The notes beneath the pieces were generated by a model. That model searched no databases, was not told the origin of the DNA, and saw only the letters and a program-made list of their open reading frames with translations. A DNA stretch of 64,000 bases from an uncultured Collinsella sp. (GTDB lineage Bacteria > Actinomycetota > Coriobacteriia > Coriobacteriales > Coriobacteriaceae). The stretch lies in NCBI GenBank assembly GCA_902491395.1, contig CABUHO010000004.1:52195-116194 (forward strand). The letters are read 5' to 3'. Made by a program: the position numbers and the translations under genes. Shown here one piece after another: positions 15,642-24,912 of the stretch (position 1 is the first letter of the stretch; every line of letters starts with the position of its first letter).

Positions 15642-17453
15642 ATGAATACTTCAATTGACATTTCCCACATCCGCAACTTCTCGATCGTTGCGCACATCGA
15701 CCATGGCAAGTCCACGATCAGCGACCGCATCCTCGAGCTCACCCATACCGTCGACGAGCGCGACATGGAGTCGCAGCTGCTCGACACCATGGATATCGAG
15801 CGCGAGCGCGGCATTACGATCAAGTCCAATGCCGTCCGCGTTTCCTATGACGCCGACGATGGTGAGACGTATCAGTTCAATCTGATCGATACGCCGGGCC
15901 ACGTGGACTTTACCTATGAGGTCTCGCGCTCGCTGGCAGCCTGTGAGGGCGCGGTACTCGTCGTCGACGCCACGCAGGGCGTCGAGGCGCAGACCGTTTC
16001 CAACGCGACGCTCGCCATGAACGCCAATCTGGACATTGTGCCGGCCATCAACAAGATCGACCTGCCCTCGGCCCATCCCGATGAGGTTAAGACCGAGATC
16101 GAGGATGACCTGGCGATCCCTGCCGATGATGCCGTGTGCGTCTCGGGCAAGACCGGCGAGGGCATCCACGATCTGCTGGAGTCCATCGTCTTTTTGATTT
16201 CGCCGCCTAAGGGCGATGCAAACGCTCCGCTCAAAGCGCTCATTTTGGATTCGTACTTTGACGAGTATCGCGGTGTGGTGGCTACGGTGCGCGTCTTCGA
16301 TGGTTCCATCAAAAAGGGCGATACCCTGCTTATGATGCAGGCCAAGGGCGACTTTTTGGTCGACGGCGTGGGCGTCAAGCGTCCCGCCGAGACGCCGGTC
16401 GACGCGCTGACCGTTGGCGAGGTGGGCTACGTGGTCACGGGCCTGAAGGACCCCGAGGCCGTGCGCGTGGGCGATACCCTCACGTGGGCCTCGAACCCCT
16501 GCCCCGAGCCGCTTCCGGGCTACCGCGAGGCCAAGCCCATGGTCTACACGGGCCTGTTCCCGATCGAAAACAAGGACTACGAGAATCTGCGCGACGCCCT
16601 CGATAAGCTGCACGTCAACGACCCGTCGTTGGTGTGGGAGCCCGAGACCTCGGTGGCGCTCGGCTTTGGCTTCCGCGTGGGCTTCCTGGGCCTGCTGCAC
16701 ATGGAAGTCGTCAAGGAACGCCTGGAGCGCGAGTTCAACCTGGACCTCATTGCCACGAGTCCCTCGGTTGACTATCACGTCTACAAGACCGACGGCGGAA
16801 TGATCGATGTCCGCAGTCCGCAGGACCTTCCTGAGGCCACGCGCATCGAACGTATCGAGGAACCCTACCTCAAGGCAAAGATCATCTGCCCGCCTGAGTA
16901 CACGGGTGCCGTCATGCAGCTCGCCATCGAGCACCGCGGCGTCACGACCGACATGATCCACCTGACGAGCAAATCGGTCGAGATGCGCTTTGATATGCCG
17001 CTCGCCGAGCTCATCTTGGACTTCTTCGATCAGCTCAAGAGCCGTACCAAGGGCTATGCCTCGCTCGACTATGAGTTCAACGAGTACCGTCCCTCCGAGC
17101 TCGTTAAGCTCGATATATTGCTTTCGGGCGACGAGGTGGACGCGCTGTCGTTTATCGTGCACAAGGATAAGGCTTATGGCCTGGCCCGTGGCCTGTGCGA
17201 CAAGCTCAAGGAGATCATCCCGCGTCAGCTGTTCGAGGTTCCTATCCAGGGTGCTATCGGCAACAAGATCATCGCCCGTTCCACCGTCAAGGCGCGTCGT
17301 AAGGACGTTCTTGCCAAGTGCTACGGCGGCGATATCTCGCGTAAGCGCAAGCTGCTCGAGAAGCAGAAAGAGGGCAAGAAGCGCATGAAGGCCATCGGCT
17401 CGGTCGAGGTCCCGCAGGAGGCGTTTATGGCGATCCTCAAGGTGGACGAGTAG
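15642..17453 (+). CDS. lepA: Elongation factor 4 (LepA), back-translocating GTPase
   Basis: A 603-residue translational GTPase of standard LepA length. G1 (AHIDHGKST), G3 (DTPGHVD) and G4 (NKID) motifs lie in the first 150 residues. EF-G-like domains II-V and the LepA-specific C-terminal domain (ARRKDVLAKCYGGDISRKRK) follow. LepA acts on stalled ribosomes and in 30S biogenesis. ATG 15642 is used; the longer frame begins in the rpsT terminator. The ribosome binding site is weak. dusB and hemW follow within a few bases. Confidence 0.97.
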   Translation: MNTSIDISHIRNFSIVAHIDHGKSTISDRILELTHTVDERDMESQLLDTMDIERERGITIKSNAVRVSYDADDGETYQFNLIDTPGHVDFTYEVSRSLAACEGAVLVVDATQGVEAQTVSNATLAMNANLDIVPAINKIDLPSAHPDEVKTEIEDDLAIPADDAVCVSGKTGEGIHDLLESIVFLISPPKGDANAPLKALILDSYFDEYRGVVATVRVFDGSIKKGDTLLMMQAKGDFLVDGVGVKRPAETPVDALTVGEVGYVVTGLKDPEAVRVGDTLTWASNPCPEPLPGYREAKPMVYTGLFPIENKDYENLRDALDKLHVNDPSLVWEPETSVALGFGFRVGFLGLLHMEVVKERLEREFNLDLIATSPSVDYHVYKTDGGMIDVRSPQDLPEATRIERIEEPYLKAKIICPPEYTGAVMQLAIEHRGVTTDMIHLTSKSVEMRFDMPLAELILDFFDQLKSRTKGYASLDYEFNEYRPSELVKLDILLSGDEVDALSFIVHKDKAYGLARGLCDKLKEIIPRQLFEVPIQGAIGNKIIARSTVKARRKDVLAKCYGGDISRKRKLLEKQKEGKKRMKAIGSVEVPQEAFMAILKVDE

Positions 17454-17457
17454 GTCC

Positions 17458-18501
17458 ATGGCGCTTTCTGAATACAGCAAGCGGCTGCTGGGTGCCTATG
17501 CCGAGCAGCCGTTCCTTATGGCTCCCATGGCGGGCGTGACCGACCCCGCCTATCGCATCATGTGTCGCCGCCGCGGTGCCAACCTTGCCTACAGCGAGAT
17601 GGTGAGCGTGGCGGGTCTTGCCTATGCCAGCAACAAGACCTGGCGCCTGGTGCTACCGGCCGACGAGGAGCAGCAGGTTTGCGTGCAGCTCTTTGGCTCC
17701 AAACCTGATCAGTTTGCGAGCGCCGTGGCCGCCGTCGAGGAGCGCGTTGGCGATCGCCTGTCGCTCATCGATATCAATATGGCATGCCCCGCCCGCAAGG
17801 TTGTTACCAAGGGCGAGGGTTCGGCGCTCATGCGCACGCCCGACCTGGCGGAGAAGATCGTCGAGGCCACGGTGGGCGCGGCGCATGTGCCCGTGACCGT
17901 CAAGATCCGCAAGGGCTTTTATGCCGAGGACCGCAATGCCGCGACGTTTGCCCAGATGCTTGAGGGCGCAGGGGCTGCCGCAGTCGCCGTGCATGGTCGT
18001 TGCGCCACGCAGCTCTACACGGGCCAGGCTGATTGGTCGGTCGTCGATGAGGTTGCCGATGCTGTCGAGATTCCCGTGATTGGTTCGGGCGATGTGTTCT
18101 CGGCCGAGGACGCTGCTGAGCATCTGCACGGCTCGGGTGCCAGCGCGGTGTTTATCGCGCGCGGCATCTACGGCAATCCGTGGGTGTTCGGCGATGCCCG
18201 AGCCCTTGCACTCGATGGCACGCCGGTTCCTTCTCGCTCCTCGGTCGAGCGCCTGGAGGCTCTGCGCGAGCACCTGACGTTGACGCACGAGCTTCTGCCG
18301 CTCATGTCGCGTGCCCGCACGTACGCAAGTTGGTACTTAAAGGGCATGCCTCATGCCGCCGCCTGGCGCGCTCAGGTGGTGCGTTGCTCTACGTACGAGG
18401 AGTTTATGGCGCTGGTCGATGATATCGAGCGCGATGTGGTGGCCTGCGAGGCCGCGCTTGCCGCCGGTGAGTCGGTGCCCGCTCATCCGCTGGAGGCCTA
18501 A
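17458..18501 (+). CDS. dusB: tRNA-dihydrouridine synthase, DusB type
   Basis: A 347-residue flavoenzyme reducing uridine to dihydrouridine in the tRNA D-loop. The TIM barrel starts with LMAPMAGVTDPAYR; the catalytic cysteine is in NMACPARKV, and the FMN-binding VIGSGDVFS and VFIARGIYGNPW motifs follow. The C-terminal helical domain is present. It begins four bases after lepA and ends two bases before hemW, so it is probably cotranscribed with both. Confidence 0.94.
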   Translation: MALSEYSKRLLGAYAEQPFLMAPMAGVTDPAYRIMCRRRGANLAYSEMVSVAGLAYASNKTWRLVLPADEEQQVCVQLFGSKPDQFASAVAAVEERVGDRLSLIDINMACPARKVVTKGEGSALMRTPDLAEKIVEATVGAAHVPVTVKIRKGFYAEDRNAATFAQMLEGAGAAAVAVHGRCATQLYTGQADWSVVDEVADAVEIPVIGSGDVFSAEDAAEHLHGSGASAVFIARGIYGNPWVFGDARALALDGTPVPSRSSVERLEALREHLTLTHELLPLMSRARTYASWYLKGMPHAAAWRAQVVRCSTYEEFMALVDDIERDVVACEAALAAGESVPAHPLEA

Positions 18502-18503
18502 GG

Positions 18504-19736
18504 GTGGCCGTTACCGCGCTGTACGTGCACGTGCCGTTTTGCGCCCAAAAGTGCCGGTACTGCGACTTTGACTCGCGCAGTTTTGCTCCGTGCGACCTGA
18601 GCGCTGTGCTCGATGCCTATTTTGAGCAGCTGTATGCGCGCCTCGATTCCTTTGGCGACGCCGGGGCGCTTGCGCAGGTCCGGACGGTCTATATTGGCGG
18701 CGGCACGCCATCGCTGGCGGGGGAGCGTCTGGTAGAACTTGCCCGCCGTATCTCCATGTGGTGCAAGCCCGTTGAGTTTACTTGCGAAGCCAATCCTGAG
18801 TCGTTGACCGCTGAGCTCGCCACCGCGCTTGCCGAGGCGGGCGTCACGCGCATCTCTCTTGGCGTGCAAACCCTCGAAAATACCGAGCTGGCTGCTATTG
18901 GCCGCATTCACGATGCTAATCGGGCACTTGCGGCTATCGCGACGGTGAAGGACGCTGGCCTCGATGTGTCGTGCGACCTGATGTGCGGCCTTCCCGGGCA
19001 GACGGCCGCAAGCTGGCGGAGCACGCTCGATGGCGTGCTGGCGGCGGCGCCGCATCATGTATCGGTGTACCCGCTCACTCTCGAGGAGGGCACACCACTC
19101 TATCGCATGGCGTGCCGTGACGAGTCTCTCGAGCCCGACGAGGATTTTCAGGCTTCGTGCATGGACGCGGCGCGTGAGCGCCTGGGTGCGGCCGGCTATC
19201 ATCCGTATGAGGTGGCAAGCTACGCGCTCGACGGCCATGAGTGCGCCCATAACATTGCCTACTGGACCGGACGGGGCTACCTGGGCCTGGGTCGTTCTGC
19301 CGCGGGCATGCTCGATGACGAGGATTTCGACCGTCTTGCAGGTTTGTTCCCCGGCGTGTCTTCTCGAGGCGATGCGTACCGCGTGCGTCTGGTGCAACGT
19401 GACGATGACGCGACGGCGTTCGAGGCCGAATATCTGTCGCAGCGCGAGGCAGCGGCAGAGGACCTGATGCTCGCCTGTCGCATGACGCGCGGTGTTGCGT
19501 CCGACCTGTTGGCTCGTGCAGCTTGCGTCATCCCAACGGGCGAGCTGGCAGCTGCCTGCGATCGCGCGCTCGAATTGGGTCTTGCCACTTGGGTGCCCGA
19601 GACGCTCTGGGGTCATGAGGGACCCTTCACTTCGGCAGATGTCGTCGCGGGCCATGTTCGAGCTCGTCTGGCGCCGACCCATCTGGGCTGGCTCGATGGA
19701 AATGTTCTGTTCGAGCTGTTTTGGGATCTAGCTTAG
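18504..19736 (+). CDS. hemW: Radical SAM heme chaperone HemW
   Basis: A 410-residue radical SAM protein with CAQKCRYC (C13, C17, C20), the fourth HemW-type residue context (YCDFDS) and GGGTPS. The HemN-specific N-terminal extension is missing, so this is HemW, which inserts heme into respiratory proteins, rather than coproporphyrinogen dehydrogenase. GTG 18504 is preceded by GGAGG in the end of dusB. The C-terminal HemN_C-type winged helix region (SDLLARAACVIPTGEL...) is present. The lepA-hemW-dnaJ order is frequent in Gram-positive bacteria. Confidence 0.92.
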   Translation: MAVTALYVHVPFCAQKCRYCDFDSRSFAPCDLSAVLDAYFEQLYARLDSFGDAGALAQVRTVYIGGGTPSLAGERLVELARRISMWCKPVEFTCEANPESLTAELATALAEAGVTRISLGVQTLENTELAAIGRIHDANRALAAIATVKDAGLDVSCDLMCGLPGQTAASWRSTLDGVLAAAPHHVSVYPLTLEEGTPLYRMACRDESLEPDEDFQASCMDAARERLGAAGYHPYEVASYALDGHECAHNIAYWTGRGYLGLGRSAAGMLDDEDFDRLAGLFPGVSSRGDAYRVRLVQRDDDATAFEAEYLSQREAAAEDLMLACRMTRGVASDLLARAACVIPTGELAAACDRALELGLATWVPETLWGHEGPFTSADVVAGHVRARLAPTHLGWLDGNVLFELFWDLA

Positions 19737-19794
19737 GCCGCTCGGGTAGAATTACCGGAATATATACGCTGCTGTGAGCAGGAGGTTGCCGCGC

Positions 19795-20898
19795 ATGGCG
19801 ACGATGAACGAAAAAGATTACTACGAGATTCTGGGTGTCTCCAAGGACGCCACCTCGCGTGATATTCAAAAGGCCTTCCAGCAAAAGGCCCGTAAGCTCC
19901 ATCCGGACGTCAATAAAGAGCCGGATGCCGAGGAAAAGTTTAAAGAGGTTTCCGAGGCCTACGCCGTGCTTTCGGATGAGCAAAAACGTGCGCGCTACGA
20001 CGCCATGCGTTCTGGCAATCCCTTTGCCGGTGCTCCTACGGCTTCGCCCTATGGTGGCGGCTACGCCGGCAGCACGGGCTATGGCAATCCCTTTGAGGGC
20101 GGCTTTCCCTTTGGTGGCGCCTGGGGCCAGCAGCGTCGCGGCCAGGCTGCCTACAATCCCGAGAACGGCGCCAACGTGGTCGTCGATATCAAACTCGACG
20201 CCAAGGAGGCCAAGGGCGGTGCCCACAAGACCGTTCGCTACACGCGCTTCGATACCTGTGGTCACTGCGGCGGCTCGGGTTCTGTCTCCTCCGAGCATGC
20301 CCATGCCTGCCCAAGCTGTGGCGGCCGCGGCCACATCGACGTCGACCTGTCCTTCCTGTTTGGTGCGGGCACGTTCCAGTCGGTCTGCCCCGAGTGCGGC
20401 GGTTCCGGTAAGGTCGTGGCCGACCCCTGCCCCGATTGCGGTGGCAGCGGGCGAACCCGTGTGACCTCCGAGCAGGCGATTGAGTTTCCTGCCGGCACGC
20501 ACGATGGCGACGAGGTCCGCATTAGCGGCATGGGCCATGCTGGCACTAACGGTGCCGCGGGCGGCGACCTGGTCGGCCGCGCCCATGTTGAGGCCGAGCG
20601 CTTGGAAGGCAAAGCTCGTACTGGCTTTTACCTGATGGGCATTGTGGCGCCGTTTTTGGTGCTGTCGGCCATCTCGGGCGTGTTCTCGGCCTTTGCCGTG
20701 ATGTGCTTTATTCCATTTACCATGGGCCTGTTCATGGTGCTTTCGGACGGTGTGCTTCATCGCAGCCTGCTGTGGTGGAAGCGCGGTGCGATGCAGTTTG
20801 CCAACGGTTTTGCCAACGGCTTCATGTTCGCGCTCGTGTCGGTTTGGTTCGCGAGCTGCTCGCAACGGGCCATGCTTTCGCCGTATCAAATGCAATAA
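19795..20898 (+). CDS. DnaJ-like co-chaperone with C-terminal membrane segments
   Basis: A 367-residue protein: a J domain (residues 4-70, HPD at 36-38), a Gly/Phe-rich stretch (about 75-115) and a full four-unit DnaJ zinc finger (CGHCGGSG, CPSCGGRG, CPECGGSG, CPDCGGSG). The substrate-binding region then stops early: only a short CTD-like piece remains (IEFPAGTHDGDEVRISGMGH). From about residue 277 to the end there are two or three hydrophobic membrane segments, so it probably recruits DnaK at the membrane. ATG 19795 has GGAGG upstream. It lies 81 bases before a normal dnaJ, so the two may have arisen by duplication. The call as a DnaJ family member is certain; its role is not. Confidence 0.88.
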   Translation: MATMNEKDYYEILGVSKDATSRDIQKAFQQKARKLHPDVNKEPDAEEKFKEVSEAYAVLSDEQKRARYDAMRSGNPFAGAPTASPYGGGYAGSTGYGNPFEGGFPFGGAWGQQRRGQAAYNPENGANVVVDIKLDAKEAKGGAHKTVRYTRFDTCGHCGGSGSVSSEHAHACPSCGGRGHIDVDLSFLFGAGTFQSVCPECGGSGKVVADPCPDCGGSGRTRVTSEQAIEFPAGTHDGDEVRISGMGHAGTNGAAGGDLVGRAHVEAERLEGKARTGFYLMGIVAPFLVLSAISGVFSAFAVMCFIPFTMGLFMVLSDGVLHRSLLWWKRGAMQFANGFANGFMFALVSVWFASCSQRAMLSPYQMQ

Positions 20899-20979
20899 CA
20901 TCAAACCCTCTGTTTGCGGTCGGCCCAGCTTGGGTATAGGACGCACTGTGACAATAATGAAAGTCGGAAGGATTCGGTC

Positions 20980-22128
20980 GTGTCGGAAAATAGGGATTAC
21001 TACGAGGTGCTTGGCGTCGACAGGGATGCCGACGCGCGGACGATTAAGCGTGCGTTTTTAAAGAAGGCCCGTACCGTACATCCGGATGTTTCGGACGATC
21101 CCGAGGCCGAGGCCAAGTTCAAGGAGCTCAACGAGGCCTATTCCGTTCTTTCCGATGAGCAGAAGCGTGCTAACTACGACCGTTACGGCACTGCCGACGG
21201 TCCTGGTGGTTCGGGCTATGTCGACATCAACGATATCTTTGGTGGCATGGGCATGGACGACCTGTTCTCGTCGTTCTTTGGCGGTGGCGCCGGTGGTGGC
21301 GCCCGCAGCCGTCGTGAGCGTCGTCGCGGACGTGACATGGCCATCTCGCTTTCGGTGACGCTCGAGGAGGCGGCACTCGGCTGCAAAAAGACGATCAGCT
21401 ATGATCGCCTTGCTCCTTGCGAGGACTGCAACGGTACCGGTAGGGCCGAGGGTGCACAGGAAAAGCAGTGCAGTCGCTGCCACGGTACGGGCTACGTCAC
21501 GACGGTTCAGCGATCGTTTTTGGGCCAGGTTCAGTCTTCCTCGCCTTGCCCCGACTGCCATGGCGAGGGCACGGTTATCGACCATCCCTGCGAGACCTGC
21601 GACGGTCAGGGCCGCACGCCTTCGCACGAAAAGATCGACATCGATATTCCCGCCGGCGTTTCGACCGGTCGCCAGCTGCGTGTGAGCGGCTTTGGCGAGG
21701 CCGGCCTTCGCGGCGAGCCTTCGGGCGACTTGATTGTCAACGTGCGCGTTGCCGACCATGAGCGCTTTAAGCGCAACGGTGACGACCTGTACCTGGTGAG
21801 CGATATCTCGATTGCGCAGGCTGCGCTCGGCTGCGAGATCGAGGTCGAGGGCATTATGCCCGACGAGGTCGTTAAGGTGACGGTTCCCGCCGGCGCCCAG
21901 TACGGCGACACCGTGAGCGTCAATAATTACGGCATGCCGCGCATTGGCGGTGGCGGTTCGCGTGGCCGCCTGATCGTGCAACTGCGCGTGGTCGTTCCCA
22001 CCAATCTTTCCAATAAGCAACGCGAGCTGCTCCGTGCTTTTGCCGATGAGATGGGCGATGACGTCGCTTCCGGTAAGAAGTCGGTGACCGACCGTATCAA
22101 GAGTGCCCTCGACGATATCCTCGATTAA
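20980..22128 (+). CDS. dnaJ: Chaperone protein DnaJ
   Basis: A 382-residue class A Hsp40 with all parts: a J domain (HPD in VHPDVSDD), a Gly-rich linker (about 80-115), four zinc-finger units (CEDCNGTG, CSRCHGTG, CPDCHGEG, CETCDGQG) and complete CTD I-II (DIDIPAGVSTGRQLRVSGFG). It delivers substrates to DnaK and stimulates its ATPase. The start is GTG 20980 with GGAAGGA upstream; a longer frame from 20914 is not supported. It is followed nine bases later by mtaB. Confidence 0.95.
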   Translation: MSENRDYYEVLGVDRDADARTIKRAFLKKARTVHPDVSDDPEAEAKFKELNEAYSVLSDEQKRANYDRYGTADGPGGSGYVDINDIFGGMGMDDLFSSFFGGGAGGGARSRRERRRGRDMAISLSVTLEEAALGCKKTISYDRLAPCEDCNGTGRAEGAQEKQCSRCHGTGYVTTVQRSFLGQVQSSSPCPDCHGEGTVIDHPCETCDGQGRTPSHEKIDIDIPAGVSTGRQLRVSGFGEAGLRGEPSGDLIVNVRVADHERFKRNGDDLYLVSDISIAQAALGCEIEVEGIMPDEVVKVTVPAGAQYGDTVSVNNYGMPRIGGGGSRGRLIVQLRVVVPTNLSNKQRELLRAFADEMGDDVASGKKSVTDRIKSALDDILD

Positions 22129-22137
22129 GGAGCCCGC

Positions 22138-23430
22138 GTGCTCGCACCCCATATTTCCGTCGTCAACCTCGGCTGCCGTGTCAACCGGGTTGAGTCTGAC
22201 CGTATCACTGCCGATCTTATGCGCCTGGGCTTTGCTATGGTGGAGCCCCACGATGCCGATCTGATCGTCATTAACACCTGTGCCGTTACGGGCGAGGCCG
22301 AGGCCAAGACCCGTAAGGCCGTCCGTCATGCGCTGGCCCATCCAAACGAGCCCTATGTGGTCGTGACCGGATGCGTGGTCAATTTGCATCCCGAGGAGCT
22401 GTTGGAGCTTTCGGATCGCGTGATTGCCGAGCCGTCTAAGATCGATGTCGCCGAACGTGTCTGCGATGTGCTGGGCGTTGAGTCCGATAGCGTTCCCGCC
22501 TGCAGCGATGGTGACGTGGTCGATGCGCTCGGTCGTTCGCGGCTGGGCGTGAAGATCCAGGATGGCTGCAACCACCGTTGCACTTATTGCATCGTGTGGA
22601 AGGCCCGCGGCCCCGAGCGTTCCGTGCCCGTCGAGTCCGTGCTTGAGCAAGTTCGCGAGGCCCAGGAGGCCGGCGTGCCCGAGGTGGTGCTGACCGGTGT
22701 GAACCTGGGTGCCTACGATGGCAAGAGCTCGACCGACGAGCATGTCGAAATCGATGAGCTGCTCGAGGCCATCATGGAGCGCACGACTATTGCGCATGTG
22801 CGCATTTCCTCGGTCGAACCCATGGATATCTCTGAGCGCCTGCTTAAGGTTATGGCGCGCTATCCGCAGCGTATTGCCCCGTTTTTGCACCTGCCCGTGC
22901 AGTCCGGCTGTACGGCGACGCTGCATCGCATGGGTCGTCCCTATAGTGCCGAGGCTTTTGAGGACACGGTGCGCATGATTCGCGCCATCCTGCCGCAGGC
23001 GTCTCTTTCGTGCGACGTCATCGTCGGTTTTCCTGGTGAGACGGACGAGGAGTTCGAGGAGTCGCTGGCGCTGTGCCGCCGCGTGGGGTTCTCGCGTATG
23101 CACGTGTTCCGCTACAGCAAGCGTCCCGGTACCCTTGCTGCCGACATGCCCGACCAGGTGCCGTCCGAGGTTATGGCCGAGCGCAGCCGCCGTATGCGAG
23201 ACGCGGCGCAGGAGCTCGCTATTGCCGATGCTCGTCGTCGCGTGGGCACTGTCGAGCGTGCCGTGCTCGAGTATGGTGACAACCTGACGCTCGGTTCGTT
23301 CCATCATGCCCGTCTTGACGATACCTGTGGACTTACAGCCCCGTGCCTGCTCGATGTTGCTATCATCGGAGTCGATGATTCCGGCTTGGTCCATGCGCGC
23401 AGGGAGGTCCATGGAAGCCTCGAGTATTAG
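22138..23430 (+). CDS. mtaB: tRNA (N6-L-threonylcarbamoyladenosine-C2)-methylthiotransferase MtaB
   Basis: A 430-residue methylthiotransferase that makes ms2t6A37 in tRNA. It has an N-terminal UPF0004 domain (NLGCRVNRVESDRI, INTCAVTGEAE, VTGCVV supply cluster cysteines), a radical SAM core (CNHRCTYC) and a C-terminal TRAM-like region. The NRVES variant and the short loop group it with MtaB rather than MiaB or RimO, both of which are also encoded in this window. GTG 22138 has AAGGAG upstream. The end overlaps phoH by 20 bases. Confidence 0.9.
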   Translation: MLAPHISVVNLGCRVNRVESDRITADLMRLGFAMVEPHDADLIVINTCAVTGEAEAKTRKAVRHALAHPNEPYVVVTGCVVNLHPEELLELSDRVIAEPSKIDVAERVCDVLGVESDSVPACSDGDVVDALGRSRLGVKIQDGCNHRCTYCIVWKARGPERSVPVESVLEQVREAQEAGVPEVVLTGVNLGAYDGKSSTDEHVEIDELLEAIMERTTIAHVRISSVEPMDISERLLKVMARYPQRIAPFLHLPVQSGCTATLHRMGRPYSAEAFEDTVRMIRAILPQASLSCDVIVGFPGETDEEFEESLALCRRVGFSRMHVFRYSKRPGTLAADMPDQVPSEVMAERSRRMRDAAQELAIADARRRVGTVERAVLEYGDNLTLGSFHHARLDDTCGLTAPCLLDVAIIGVDDSGLVHARREVHGSLEY

Positions 23431-24397
23431 ACTTACCGTTCCCGAGGGAATTGATCCCTCGCGCGTTTTGGGCGCCGGCGACGGCGTCCTTCGTGCGCTC
23501 GAGAGTTTGGTTCGCGCTCACGTGGTCGCCCGTGGCGATAGTATCGCCGTGAGCGGTGACCCGGACGAGGTCGAGCTCGTGGCGCGTTTTTTCGAACACG
23601 CTTTTCGCGAGGCGGCCGCCGGGCGCACGCTGTCTGCCGACGATGTCTCTCGCTGCCTGGCCGTCTTGCGCGACGGTGAGCACGAGGCCACGTCGCTTCG
23701 CGATGACGTGCTGCTTTCGTATCGCGGCCGCGTCATTCGCCCCAAGACGCTCGGGCAAAAGCGCTATGTGGATGCCATCCGCTCGCATACCATCACGTTT
23801 GGCCTGGGTCCAGCCGGTACCGGTAAGACTTATCTGGCCATGGCTCTCGCCGTTGCCGCGCTCAAGCGCCACGAGGTGGGCCGTCTGATCTTGACGCGTC
23901 CGGTTGTCGAGGCGGGGGAGAACCTGGGCTTTTTGCCCGGCACCCTCGAGGAAAAGATCGATCCGTACATGCGTCCGCTCTACGACGCCCTTTTTGACAT
24001 GATGGATCGCGAGCGAACCGATGAGCTTATGGAGCGCGGCGTGATCGAGATCGCCCCGCTTGCCTATATGCGCGGTCGTACGCTGAGCGATGCCTTCGTG
24101 GTGCTCGACGAGGCGCAAAATACCACGCCCGAGCAGATGAAGATGTTCCTGACACGCCTTGGATTCAACTCCAAGTTCGTGATTACCGGCGACCTCAGCC
24201 AGCGCGACCTGGTGGGTCGTCGTGGCGGCTTGGCGGATGTCGAGAAGATTTTGGGCCGTGTCGACGATGTGGCGTTTGCACACCTGGAGCGCGCCGATGT
24301 GGTGCGCCATGCCCTGGTGGGTCGTATCGTCGAGGCATACGATGCTTATGATGACGTGCGTGAGCAGTGCTCGCGCGACCGAAAGGAGTCCCGTTGA
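23411..24397 (+). CDS. PhoH-like ATPase
   Basis: A 328-residue PhoH/YbeZ family protein. The N-terminal third has a KH-like RNA-binding region, followed by a P-loop ATPase (GPAGTGKTYLAMA, about residues 133-145) with VVLDEAQNTTPEQMKMFLTR and VITGDLSQ as Walker B and sensor motifs. It is linked to YbeY in ribosome and RNA quality control, and ybeY follows here. ATG 23411 is preceded by GGGAGG inside mtaB. Its stop overlaps the ybeY TTG start. Confidence 0.93.
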   Translation: MEASSIRLTVPEGIDPSRVLGAGDGVLRALESLVRAHVVARGDSIAVSGDPDEVELVARFFEHAFREAAAGRTLSADDVSRCLAVLRDGEHEATSLRDDVLLSYRGRVIRPKTLGQKRYVDAIRSHTITFGLGPAGTGKTYLAMALAVAALKRHEVGRLILTRPVVEAGENLGFLPGTLEEKIDPYMRPLYDALFDMMDRERTDELMERGVIEIAPLAYMRGRTLSDAFVVLDEAQNTTPEQMKMFLTRLGFNSKFVITGDLSQRDLVGRRGGLADVEKILGRVDDVAFAHLERADVVRHALVGRIVEAYDAYDDVREQCSRDRKESR

Positions 24398-24903
24398 GTG
24401 TATTGATCAGCAACGATGCCGAGCTCGATACGCTGCTCGACGCGCAGGAGGTGGAGCACATCTGCGAGGTTGTGCTTGCCGCCGAGGGTGTTGAACGTGA
24501 AGTCGAGATTTCCCTTTCGTATGTCGACGAGGACGAGATGCACGAGCTCAACCATGAGTGGCGTGGCATCGACCGCACCACCGATGTGCTCTCGTTTGAA
24601 TGCGACTCGGCCTTTGACGAGGATATTCCCGCCGACGAGACGCTCGAGCTCGGCGATATCATCTTGGCCCCGCAGGTCATTGCCCGTCAGGCCCCCGGCT
24701 TTGGCAATAGCCCTGCCGACGAGTGCCGCCTGATGCTCGTACACGGCATGCTGCACCTGCTGGGGTATGACCATATCGAGGACGACGAGGCCGAGGTCAT
24801 GGAGGCCCGCGAGGACGCTATCCTGCGCGATCTGGCGCTCGAGCGCGGTGAGGACCCCAAACTCGTTCACGTCGGCCCCATCACCAATCATGCCCACGAC
24901 TAG
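24394..24903 (+). CDS. ybeY: Endoribonuclease YbeY (16S rRNA maturation)
   Basis: A 169-residue metalloprotein with the zinc-binding HGMLHLLGYDH signature and the family's TDVLSFE motif. YbeY helps 16S rRNA 3'-end maturation and ribosome quality control. The start is inferred to be TTG 24394, which overlaps the phoH stop (TTGA) and is preceded by AAAGGAG. The longer frame from 24367 starts deep in phoH. The rare start and the overlap point to translational coupling with phoH. Confidence 0.92.
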   Translation: MSVLISNDAELDTLLDAQEVEHICEVVLAAEGVEREVEISLSYVDEDEMHELNHEWRGIDRTTDVLSFECDSAFDEDIPADETLELGDIILAPQVIARQAPGFGNSPADECRLMLVHGMLHLLGYDHIEDDEAEVMEAREDAILRDLALERGEDPKLVHVGPITNHAHD

Positions 24904-24912
24904 GAGCCGTTT

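Noticed and set aside
21058..23412. Long minus-strand open frame of 784 codons
   Set aside because: It lies opposite dnaJ and mtaB, which have clear family motifs. Long antisense frames are expected in high-GC coding DNA; no ribosome binding site or family motif was seen.
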